Below, piece after piece: positions 1 to 6,616 of a DNA stretch of 11,277 nucleotides. Position numbers and translations under genes: made by a program. Origin of the DNA: Actinomycetes bacterium (GTDB lineage Bacteria; Actinomycetota; Acidimicrobiia; Acidimicrobiales; Microtrichaceae); NCBI GenBank assembly GCA_023450775.1, contig JAEXGP010000219.1, positions 1-11,277 of the forward strand, given 5' to 3'. Below the pieces are notes generated by a model that did not search any database, had not been told where the DNA came from, and saw nothing but the letters and a program-made list of their open reading frames with translations. How positions within the stretch are numbered: position 1 is the first letter of the stretch; the number at the start of each line of letters is the position of its first letter.

Positions 1-1
1 G

Positions 2-1330
2 GCCCAGCCGGCCGCGCAGATGCCCCGGCGCGACCCCGCCCTCAACGAGCTGCGCCACCGCGTCCACCAGCAGCTGATTGACGAGCTCGGCCCGATCCTC
101 TTCGACCGTCGTCTGTCGGAGCAGGACCTCCGCCGCCGTGTCCACGAGCAGCTCCACGCCGCGATCGCCGCCGAGCGCGTCCCGCTGTCCGCCGCCGACA
201 AGGCGCAGCTCATCCAGGACGTCAGCGACGACATCCTCGGCTACGGCCCGATCGACAAGCTCCTCCGCGACGAGGACGTCACCGAGGTCATGGTCAACGG
301 CCCGGACATGGTCTTCGTCGAGCGCAGCGGCAAGCTGACCCGCGACGAGTCCATCCGCTTCATCGACTCCGACCACGTGCGTCGCGTCATCGACAAGATC
401 GTCTCCGAGGTCGGTCGCCGCATCGACGAGTCGACCCCGATGGTGGACGCCCGACTGCCCGACGGCTCCCGCGTCAACGCGGTGATCTCGCCGCTGTCGA
501 TCGGCGGTCCGTTCCTCACGATCCGGAAGTTCGCCACCGACCCGCTGCAGATCGACGACCTGATCCGGTTCGGCTCGGTCAACGCCCAGGCCGCCCGCTT
601 CCTGCAGGCCTGCATCGTCGGCAAGCTCAACGTGATCGTCGCCGGCGGTACCGGCACCGGTAAGACGACGATGCTCAACGTGCTCTCGTCGTTCATCCCG
701 GAGGACGAGCGCATCATCACCGTCGAGGACGCGAAGGAGCTCCAGCTCCACCAGGAGCACGTGCTCTGCATGGAGTCCCGCCCGCCCAACGTGGAGGGTC
801 GCGGCGAGGTCACGATCCGCGACCTCGTCAAGAACTGCCTGCGCATGCGCCCCGACCGCATCGTGGTCGGCGAGTGTCGTTCCGGGGAGGCGCTGGACAT
901 GCTCCAGGCCATGAACACGGGCCATGACGGCTCGCTCACCACGGTCCACGCCAACAGCCCCCGTGACACGCTGGCCCGTCTGGAGACGCTGGTCCTCATG
1001 GCCGGCTTCGACCTGCCGGTGCGGGCCATCCGTGAGCAGATGGCGTCCGCCATCGACGTCATCGTCCAGCTGTCCCGCCTGCGGGACGGCACCCGCCGCG
1101 TCACCCACATCACCGAGGTCCAGGGCATGGAGGGCGACGTGATCACCCTCCAGGACGTCTTCCTGTTCGACTTCGGTGCCGGCGTCGACGAGAACGGTCG
1201 CTACCGCGGTCAGCTGCAGGCGACGGGCGTCCGCCCGAAGTTCGCCGAGAAGCTCGCCGACCAGGGCATCCGCCTGGGCCCGGAGGTCTTCTCCCGGGAC
1301 GGCGGTCGCAAGGCGGTGACAGGACGGTGA
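2..1330 (+). CDS. tadA: Tad/Flp pilus motor ATPase TadA (CpaF family), probably 5' partial
   Basis: Cytoplasmic secretion ATPase that powers assembly of Flp (type IVc) pili by acting on the TadB/TadC membrane platform. Numbering from the ATG at base 20: an N-terminal helical region (about 1-80), an N-terminal domain with the family signature DILGYGPID (72-79), then the ATPase core. Walker A is GGTGTGKTT (209-217), the Asp box is ITVEDAKEL (233-241), Walker B is IVVGECR (281-287) with catalytic Glu285, and the His box is GHDGSLTTVHANS (301-313). The usual GEVRGGEA appears as GECRSGEA. The 436 residues are near full family length, but the frame stays open to the window edge (codons for AQPAAQ precede the Met) and there is no Shine-Dalgarno before base 20, so the real start is probably outside the window. 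The stop overlaps the next gene's GTG by four bases (GTGA), implying translational coupling. Family assignment is very secure; the start is not. Confidence 0.95.
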   Translation, partial: AQPAAQMPRRDPALNELRHRVHQQLIDELGPILFDRRLSEQDLRRRVHEQLHAAIAAERVPLSAADKAQLIQDVSDDILGYGPIDKLLRDEDVTEVMVNGPDMVFVERSGKLTRDESIRFIDSDHVRRVIDKIVSEVGRRIDESTPMVDARLPDGSRVNAVISPLSIGGPFLTIRKFATDPLQIDDLIRFGSVNAQAARFLQACIVGKLNVIVAGGTGTGKTTMLNVLSSFIPEDERIITVEDAKELQLHQEHVLCMESRPPNVEGRGEVTIRDLVKNCLRMRPDRIVVGECRSGEALDMLQAMNTGHDGSLTTVHANSPRDTLARLETLVLMAGFDLPVRAIREQMASAIDVIVQLSRLRDGTRRVTHITEVQGMEGDVITLQDVFLFDFGAGVDENGRYRGQLQATGVRPKFAEKLADQGIRLGPEVFSRDGGRKAVTGR

Positions 1331-3270
1331 GGACCCGAGCGAACCGCCGCAAGGGCATCGCGCTCCTCGTCGGCCTCGCCGCCGCGGCGTGCCTGCTCGG
1401 CACGATCGGCGTCGTCGCACCCGCGGGCGCGGCCGACGATCCTGCGCCGTCCCTGACCGTGCAGAGCGTCAACGCCCGGGGCGAGCAGGTCCAGGTCTTC
1501 GGCAACGTGGTCGGCGCCGAGCCCGCGGACCTCACCGCGTCGGTCCAGGGCAAGAAGGTGGACTCCACCGTCCTGGCCGGCCCCGACCTGCCGCTCGACG
1601 CCGTCGTCGTGCTCGACAACTCGGCCACGCTCGGCAACGCGACGGTCCAGCTCGCCAAGCAGGCCCTCGAGCCGCTGCTGCCCGGCAAGGGCATCACCCG
1701 CTCCCTGGGCCTCGTCACCACCGGCGGCGGCGCTGCGGTGGAGCTCGGCAGCACCACCTCGGCCGAGGAGTTCCAGGCCGCGCTCGACGAGGTCGAGCCG
1801 GTCGGCTCGTCGGTCACGTGGGACGGCCTCGTTCGCGCTGCCGACCTGCTGAGCGAGGGCGGCATCGCCCAGCGCAGCATCATCCTCTTCTCCGCCTCGG
1901 CCCCGGTCACCGGCCGGGCCACGGCCACCACCGCGCAGGGCGCGATGGCGCAGGCCGGCGCCCAGCTGAACGCCGTCGTGATGCCCCGCGGCGCGGACAT
2001 CGAGGCGATCGACCACATGGTCGGCAGCCTCGGCGGCTCGATCACCCCGGCGGCCGACGAGAACGCCCTTGCCGACGCCTTCCAGACCGTCTCGACGCAG
2101 CTGCAGGGCCGCTTCCTCCTGCGCTACGCCGGCCCGGCCGGCCTGGAGGGCAGCACGCAGCTGCAGGTCTCGGCCGGCAAGCTGAGCACCACGGTCGCCT
2201 ACGTGCCCGGCACGACCAAGACCGGCTCGGTCAACCTGGCCCCGCCCGTTCCGCAGAGCCAGTCGATGGTCGAGAAGATCCTCGGCAACCCGCTGGGCCT
2301 GATCGTCGTCGTGCTCATCGGCTTCGGGGCCGTGGCGCTCTTCATCTGGACGCTCCTCAACATGGTGCTGCCCGGGTCCGACTCGTTGAGCCGCCGCCTG
2401 AAGGTCTACGAGGACCCGTACGGCGACGAGGCGTCCGAGGACGAGCTGTCCGACGGTTCGCACACGACCGTGCCGATCATCCAGCGCGCCGTCGAGTTCA
2501 CCGGCGACGTCGCCGAGCGGCGCGGCGTGCTGCAGAAGCTCGAGGCGGACATGGAGCGCGCCGGTCTGCCGCTCCGCGGCGCCGAGGCGCTGTTCTTCCT
2601 GGCCGCCGCCGTGGTCCTGCTCACGCTGCTGGCGTTCGCGCTCACCCGCAGCCTCCTCCTCGCGCTGATCGTCGGGGCGCTGGGCGTGTTCGTGCCGAGG
2701 GCGATCCTGAGCATCCAGGTGCGCCGCCGCTGCAAGGCGTTCGAGCGGCAGCTGCCCGACACGCTCACCCTGCTCGCCGGCACGCTGCGCGCCGGCTACT
2801 CGATCGGTCAGGGCTTCGAGGCGGTCTCCACCGAGATCGACGACCCGATGGGTCGGGAGCTGCGGCGGGTCGTGACCGAGACCCGGCTGGGCCGTCCGCT
2901 CGACGAGTCGCTCGAGGCGGTCGCCGAGCGCATGAACAGCGACGACTTCAGCTGGGCCGTCATGGCCATCCGCATCCAGCGGGAGGTCGGTGGCAACCTG
3001 GCCGAGCTCCTCGTCACCGTCGCCGACACCATGACCCAGCGCGAGCGCCTGCGCCGCGACGTGGCCACGCTCACCGCCGAGGGTCGCATGAGCGCCATCG
3101 TGCTCGGCCTGCTGCCGCCCGGCCTGGGCCTGGTGATGTGGTCGATCAACGGCGAGTACATGTCCAAGCTCCTGACCCCCGGTCTGGGCTACATCCTCCT
3201 GGGCCTGGGCGTCGTGTCGATGCTCGTCGGGTTCGCCTGGATGAAGAAGATCATCACGATCGAGGTGTGA
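1327..3270 (+). CDS. tadB: TadB-type pilus platform protein with N-terminal secreted VWA-like domain
   Basis: Inner-membrane platform protein of the Tad pilus, about twice the usual TadB length (647 aa). Residues 1-35 look like a Sec signal (Arg-rich start, hydrophobic 11-32, APAGA before ADD). Residues about 90-265 resemble a von Willebrand factor A domain: VVVLDNSAT (93-101) is the strand with a partial metal-site motif D97-x-S99-x-T101, and SVTWDG (162-167) supplies the Thr. IILFSASAP (185-193) lacks the usual Asp, so the metal site is degraded. A membrane helix (about 323-347) and an acidic linker (360-377) lead to the TadB part: hydrophobic helices at 419-460, the T2SSF domain at about 470-590 (FERQLPDTLTLLAGTLRAGY start), and final helices at about 588-606 and 618-637. 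Inferred topology places the VWA-like domain outside the membrane and the platform loop inside. It starts with GTG inside the tadA stop. The TadB call is firm; the VWA call rests on fold pattern and is fairly sure. Confidence 0.9.
   Translation: MRTRANRRKGIALLVGLAAAACLLGTIGVVAPAGAADDPAPSLTVQSVNARGEQVQVFGNVVGAEPADLTASVQGKKVDSTVLAGPDLPLDAVVVLDNSATLGNATVQLAKQALEPLLPGKGITRSLGLVTTGGGAAVELGSTTSAEEFQAALDEVEPVGSSVTWDGLVRAADLLSEGGIAQRSIILFSASAPVTGRATATTAQGAMAQAGAQLNAVVMPRGADIEAIDHMVGSLGGSITPAADENALADAFQTVSTQLQGRFLLRYAGPAGLEGSTQLQVSAGKLSTTVAYVPGTTKTGSVNLAPPVPQSQSMVEKILGNPLGLIVVVLIGFGAVALFIWTLLNMVLPGSDSLSRRLKVYEDPYGDEASEDELSDGSHTTVPIIQRAVEFTGDVAERRGVLQKLEADMERAGLPLRGAEALFFLAAAVVLLTLLAFALTRSLLLALIVGALGVFVPRAILSIQVRRRCKAFERQLPDTLTLLAGTLRAGYSIGQGFEAVSTEIDDPMGRELRRVVTETRLGRPLDESLEAVAERMNSDDFSWAVMAIRIQREVGGNLAELLVTVADTMTQRERLRRDVATLTAEGRMSAIVLGLLPPGLGLVMWSINGEYMSKLLTPGLGYILLGLGVVSMLVGFAWMKKIITIEV
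3262..3267 (+). promoter_or_regulatory. Ribosome binding site for tadC
   Basis: GAGGTG sits 7 bases before the ATG at 3275, across the last codons and stop of tadB. It supports this ATG as the tadC start and re-initiation after tadB. Confidence 0.65.
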
Positions 3271-3274
3271 CCTG

Positions 3275-4201
3275 ATGTCCCCGGTTGTCCTGCTCTCCGT
3301 TCTCCTGATCGCCGGCGCCGTCGGCGCGGTCGTGTGGGCCATCCTCAGCCAGCTGGACGAGCGCCAGGTGGTGCGGGAGTCGCTGCGCCAGCTCGACGGC
3401 TACGAGGTCGAGAACGAGCGCGACCAGCAGATGCTGGCGCCGCTCAAGGACCGGGCCCTGGGCCCGCTCGTCGAGGGCGTCACCGGCCTGGGCCGGCGGT
3501 TCACCCCGGTCGGCTACGTCGAGAAGGTGAAGCAGAAGCTGGTCTACGCCGGCATGCCCGACCAGTCCGCCGTCGACCGCTTCCTGGGCGTCCGCGTGGT
3601 CACGGTCGCCCTGGCCGTGCTGTCGTTCCTGCTGCTGTTCGTGTTCAACCTCCTCGGCCTGTCCGGCAACCTGCGCCTGGCGGTGCCGGGTCTGCTGGTG
3701 CTGGTGCTCGTGCTCGGCCCCGACAGCTGGCTGAACCGCAAGGTCGCCGACCGCCAGCACGAGATCCAGATCACGCTGCCGGACGTCATGGACCTGCTCG
3801 TCATCTCGGTCGAGGCCGGCCTGGGCTTCGAGCAGGCCATCGACCGGGTGGTGAACTCGGTCCCGGGCCCGCTGTCCGACGAGTTCTCCCGCATGCTCGG
3901 CGAGACGCGCGCCGGCGCCTCCCGGGCCGACGCCATGCGCGCCATGGACGACCGCTGCAACGTGCCCGAGCTCCGCTCGTTCGTCATGGCGATCATCCAG
4001 GCCGACCAGTTCGGCGTGTCGATCGGCCGGGTGCTCCGCGGGCAGGCCGACGAGATGCGCATCAAGCGTCGTCAGCTGGCCCAGGAGCGGGCCCAGAAGG
4101 CGCCGGTGAAGATGCTCATCCCGATGGTGTTCTGCATCTTCCCCGCCCTGTTCGTGGTGGTGATCGGTCCGGCCATCATGAACATCCGCGAGAGCCTCTG
4201 A
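3275..4201 (+). CDS. tadC: Tad/Flp pilus platform protein TadC
   Basis: Second inner-membrane platform subunit of the Flp pilus; it is thought to pair with TadB and couple TadA ATPase activity to pilin extraction. The 308 residues match the usual TadC length. Features in order are an N-terminal helix (3-25), a charged cytoplasmic segment (27-100), two hydrophobic segments (about 105-128 and 134-149), and a T2SSF domain (about 168-290) opening with LPDVMDLLVISVEAGLGFE. The characteristic C-terminus runs AQKAPVKMLIPMVFCIFPAL (273-292) into a last helix ending near 302. The ATG at 3275 is chosen because it follows the tadB stop by 4 bases with a good Shine-Dalgarno. Its stop shares one base with the next gene's ATG (TGATG). 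The pair of T2SSF proteins after a CpaF ATPase is diagnostic of a Tad system. Confidence 0.94.
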   Translation: MSPVVLLSVLLIAGAVGAVVWAILSQLDERQVVRESLRQLDGYEVENERDQQMLAPLKDRALGPLVEGVTGLGRRFTPVGYVEKVKQKLVYAGMPDQSAVDRFLGVRVVTVALAVLSFLLLFVFNLLGLSGNLRLAVPGLLVLVLVLGPDSWLNRKVADRQHEIQITLPDVMDLLVISVEAGLGFEQAIDRVVNSVPGPLSDEFSRMLGETRAGASRADAMRAMDDRCNVPELRSFVMAIIQADQFGVSIGRVLRGQADEMRIKRRQLAQERAQKAPVKMLIPMVFCIFPALFVVVIGPAIMNIRESL

Positions 4202-5715
4202 TGACGATCGATCACGTCGACCGGCTCGAGGTCCGGTCGACGCGGTCGACGGCTGTCGCGGAGGGCGCTGCAGCGGAGGGCGCGGGCCCGACGGCGACGA
4301 CGCGGTCGTGGCCCGACGCCGGACTCGGCGTGCTGGTGGCGGGGTTCCTGGCCTTCATGGCCTCCCGCCCGCTGGCCGACAACAGCTTCCTGACGCACCT
4401 GGCGACCGGCCGCCTCATGCTCGAGGACGGCATCCCCTCGACCAACCCGTTCCTCTACACGTCGAGCGAGTTCCCGGTCCCGAGCTGGCTGTGGTCGGCG
4501 GTCCTGGCCGTGGTCGACCTCTTCGGCGGCGGCACCGGCATCCGCATCATGACCGCCGCGCTCGCCGGTGTCCTCGGCCTGCTGGTGGTCCGACTGACGA
4601 GGCCCGAGGGCCCGGCGGGCGGCGTCGCCCCTCCTCGGACGCTCCTGTCGGTCGTGCTGCCCGCCGTGTGCGTGGTGATCACGCTGATCCCGTTCGTCAA
4701 CGCCCGGCCGCAGCTGCCCGGCTACCTGCTCCTGGCCCTCACCGTCCTGGTCGTCAAGGAGCGTCGTTCGCCGTGGTGGCTGGTGCCGGTCTTCGGCATC
4801 TGGGCCAACGTGCACGGGACGTGGGTGTACGGGCTCGGAGTGCTCGTGCTGGTGCTGGTGGCCCAGGCCATCGACGACCGGCGGGTGGAGCTCCGTCAGG
4901 GTCTGTGCGTCCTGTGGGCCGGCGTGGGCGTGGTGCTCGGCGGTCTGGCCCAGCCCGATCCGTTCCAGAGCGTCGTGCTCCCGATCGAGCAGTTCGGCGA
5001 CGAGCGCGGCCGCCAGGCGCTGTCGACCTACGTGGAGTGGCAGCCCGCCGGCTTCGACCACCCGCTGACCTGGCTGCTCATCGCCATGGGCCTGGTCGCC
5101 GTCTACGGCGCCGTCGCCCGCCGGCGTTGGGGCGTGCTGGTGGGCGCGCTCGGCCTGGTCGCCATGGGGCTCTCCGCCGGACGCCTGCTGCCGCTCGCCG
5201 CGATCACGCTGGTGCCCTGGGTCGCCGCGGGCATCGCCGGGCTCGAGGGCTCGGATCTGCCGGCGCCGCGCATCCAGAAGGTCCTGGTCGGGCTCGGTGC
5301 CACGCTCGCCTTCGCCGGCCTGTTGTGGGCGGTCGCCACGCCGTCGTACGACCTGCAGCGCTACCCCGTGGCGGCGGTGGACTGGCTCGAGTCCCGTGGC
5401 CTGGCCGGTCAGCCCGACGTGAAGATCGCCTCGCACGACTTCGTCGGCAACTACCTGGACTGGCGCTACGAGGACCGGGCGAACACGTTCGTGGACGACC
5501 GCGGCGGCGCCGACGCGATGCTCGACTACGCGCTCCTGCTCGACCGCTCCGACGGATGGCAGGAGGCGCTCGAGCGCACCGACGCGGACGTGATCGTGTG
5601 GAGCTCGGACAAGCCGCTGGTGCGAGAGCTCGACGAGCCCGAGTGGTACCAGGCCGGCGAGTTCGGCGACTTCACGGTCGTCTGCCGGAGCTCCATCGCC
5701 GACCGCTGTCGCTGA
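4201..5715 (+). CDS. Polytopic membrane protein, GT-C-like, uncharacterised
   Basis: Multi-pass protein of 504 aa with about ten to twelve hydrophobic segments between residues 41 and 380 and a soluble tail (381-504), probably outside the membrane. It resembles a family of uncharacterised bacterial proteins with a GT-C glycosyltransferase-like layout. The signs are the first loop with THLATGRLMLEDGIPSTNPF (65-84), the ARPQLPGYLLLAL segment (168-180), WANVHG (201-206), and a tail with YPVAAVDWLESRGL (388-401) and NYLDWRY (417-423). No biochemical function is established, and I infer a possible role in modifying pilins or surface glycans. The start at 4201 is chosen because its ATG overlaps the tadC stop (TGATG); the same frame stays open upstream inside tadC, but that part is a shadow. 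Residues 1-38 are low-complexity and repeat-encoded. The 3' end overlaps the convergent acyltransferase gene by 44 bases. Confidence 0.82.
   Translation: MTIDHVDRLEVRSTRSTAVAEGAAAEGAGPTATTRSWPDAGLGVLVAGFLAFMASRPLADNSFLTHLATGRLMLEDGIPSTNPFLYTSSEFPVPSWLWSAVLAVVDLFGGGTGIRIMTAALAGVLGLLVVRLTRPEGPAGGVAPPRTLLSVVLPAVCVVITLIPFVNARPQLPGYLLLALTVLVVKERRSPWWLVPVFGIWANVHGTWVYGLGVLVLVLVAQAIDDRRVELRQGLCVLWAGVGVVLGGLAQPDPFQSVVLPIEQFGDERGRQALSTYVEWQPAGFDHPLTWLLIAMGLVAVYGAVARRRWGVLVGALGLVAMGLSAGRLLPLAAITLVPWVAAGIAGLEGSDLPAPRIQKVLVGLGATLAFAGLLWAVATPSYDLQRYPVAAVDWLESRGLAGQPDVKIASHDFVGNYLDWRYEDRANTFVDDRGGADAMLDYALLLDRSDGWQEALERTDADVIVWSSDKPLVRELDEPEWYQAGEFGDFTVVCRSSIADRCR
4234..4251 (+). repeat. Perfect tandem 9-bp repeat inside a coding region
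   Basis: Two adjacent copies of CGGTCGACG encode Arg-Ser-Thr twice (residues 12-17 of the membrane protein). The unit is a multiple of three, so slippage keeps the frame. Confidence 0.7.
4258..4283 (+). repeat. Direct 11-bp repeat pair with 4-base spacer
   Basis: GCGGAGGGCGC occurs at 4258-4268 and 4273-4283. The 15-base period preserves frame and underlies the Ala/Glu/Gly-rich stretch after residue 20. With the preceding 9-bp repeat it suggests the disordered N-terminus grew by slippage. Confidence 0.6.
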
Positions 5716-6616
5716 GGTCGTCCTGCGGCCGCCGGTCCGGCGACCGCCAGTCGCGGATCCAGCTGTCCTCCGGACCCTGCAGGCCGGGCGTGTCGCCCGA
5801 GTGGGCGCGCAGTCGGGCGGACCACCAGTCGCTGTCGGTCTCGTCGGCGAGCTCGGCGACCGCCTTCTCCAGCCGGGCCGCGAACCGGCGGGCGTCCTCG
5901 CCCTCGACCGCGCGCAGCGGCGTGCCGATGTTGACGTCGACCCGCCCCGGACGCGGCGTGCTCGAGCCCTTCGGGAGGATGCGCCCGGTGCCGTCCAGGT
6001 GCACCGGCACCACGGGGACCCCGCAGCGGACCGCCAGGTAGGCGGCGCCGCCCTTGTGCGGCTGGCCCCACCCGTCGGGGCTGCGGCCGCCCTCGGGGAA
6101 GATCAGGAGCGACCAGCCGTCGTCGATGAGGCGAGCCGAGGTGTCGGCAGAGCGGCGGCTGACCTTCTTGCGCTCCATCGGGATCGCCCCGTACGCCCAC
6201 GAGATCAGCGCGGCCTTCGCCTTCGTGTCGAAGAAGTGGTCGGCCGCGGCGGCCACCACCAGTTCGTCGCGCCACGGCCGCGGCAGGTGGGTCAGCAGCA
6301 CCGGCGTGTCCAGGTGGCTGTGGTGGTTGGCCACGAAGATCGCGTTGCCGTCCAGGTCCTCGAGCCGGTCGAGGTTGCGCACGGTCGGTCGGGCCAGGAC
6401 CGCGGTGCCGAGCCGGCCCACGGTGGCGATCGACGCACGCCGCGTGGCCCGGGCCACGGGACGGCGGGCCCAGTCGGTGTCGTAGCGGTCGCCGAGCTCG
6501 TCGGGCTCCTGGCGCGGCTCGATGCCGGGCGGCGTGGGTGCACCGGAGAACGGGAACCCCAACCGTCGGATCATCGTGCGGGGATCGACTCGCCCAGCCA
6601 CCGGAATCCGAGCCAT
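5672..6616 (-). CDS. Lysophospholipid acyltransferase, PlsC/LPLAT family
   Basis: Acyltransferase of 314 aa expected to move an acyl chain from acyl-CoA or acyl-ACP to a lysophospholipid or similar alcohol at the membrane. The catalytic HX4D motif is NHHSHLD (97-103; His98 and Asp103). The second conserved block is IPMERKKVSR (145-154), the third is FPEGGRSPDG (173-182), and the fourth is VPVVPVHLDG (200-209). Residues 1-60 form a polar N-terminal extension. There is no long hydrophobic helix, so the protein may be peripheral. The tail contains DSDWWSARLRAHSGDTPGL (261-279). The ATG at 6616 shares one base with the stop of the LarA-like gene (TGATG), which fixes the start by coupling; its Shine-Dalgarno is weak. 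It is the last gene of the minus-strand operon and its end overlaps the opposing membrane-protein gene by 44 bases. The acceptor is unknown. Confidence 0.92.
   Translation of the reverse strand: MARIPVAGRVDPRTMIRRLGFPFSGAPTPPGIEPRQEPDELGDRYDTDWARRPVARATRRASIATVGRLGTAVLARPTVRNLDRLEDLDGNAIFVANHHSHLDTPVLLTHLPRPWRDELVVAAAADHFFDTKAKAALISWAYGAIPMERKKVSRRSADTSARLIDDGWSLLIFPEGGRSPDGWGQPHKGGAAYLAVRCGVPVVPVHLDGTGRILPKGSSTPRPGRVDVNIGTPLRAVEGEDARRFAARLEKAVAELADETDSDWWSARLRAHSGDTPGLQGPEDSWIRDWRSPDRRPQDDLSDSGRRWSSGRRP

Noticed and set aside
1360..1395. Possible lipoprotein signal in the VWA-TadB protein (Cys22)
   Set aside because: The residues before Cys22 are Ala-Ala-Ala and the Cys lies in the middle of the hydrophobic stretch; the AGA site near residue 35 fits signal peptidase I better.
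1210..3342. Long antisense open frame opposite tadA/tadB
   Set aside because: Its product is rich in His, Asp, Gln, Gly and Arg with no family motif, typical of a GC-rich shadow frame; the plus-strand gene is a clear TadB.
3334..4200. Upstream extension of the membrane-protein frame inside tadC
   Set aside because: It is Arg/Gly/Pro/Ala-rich shadow coding of tadC in another frame; the real start is the ATG at 4201 overlapping the tadC stop.
4072..5436. Long minus-strand open frame opposite tadC and the membrane protein
   Set aside because: Composition is biased (Gln, His, Arg, Asp) with no motif; the plus-strand reading has membrane helices and family signatures.
5730..5742. Hairpin CGCCG-GTC-CGGCG near the convergent gene ends
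   Set aside because: Only a 5-bp stem with no U tract, inside the acyltransferase coding region; such short stems are expected by chance at this GC content.
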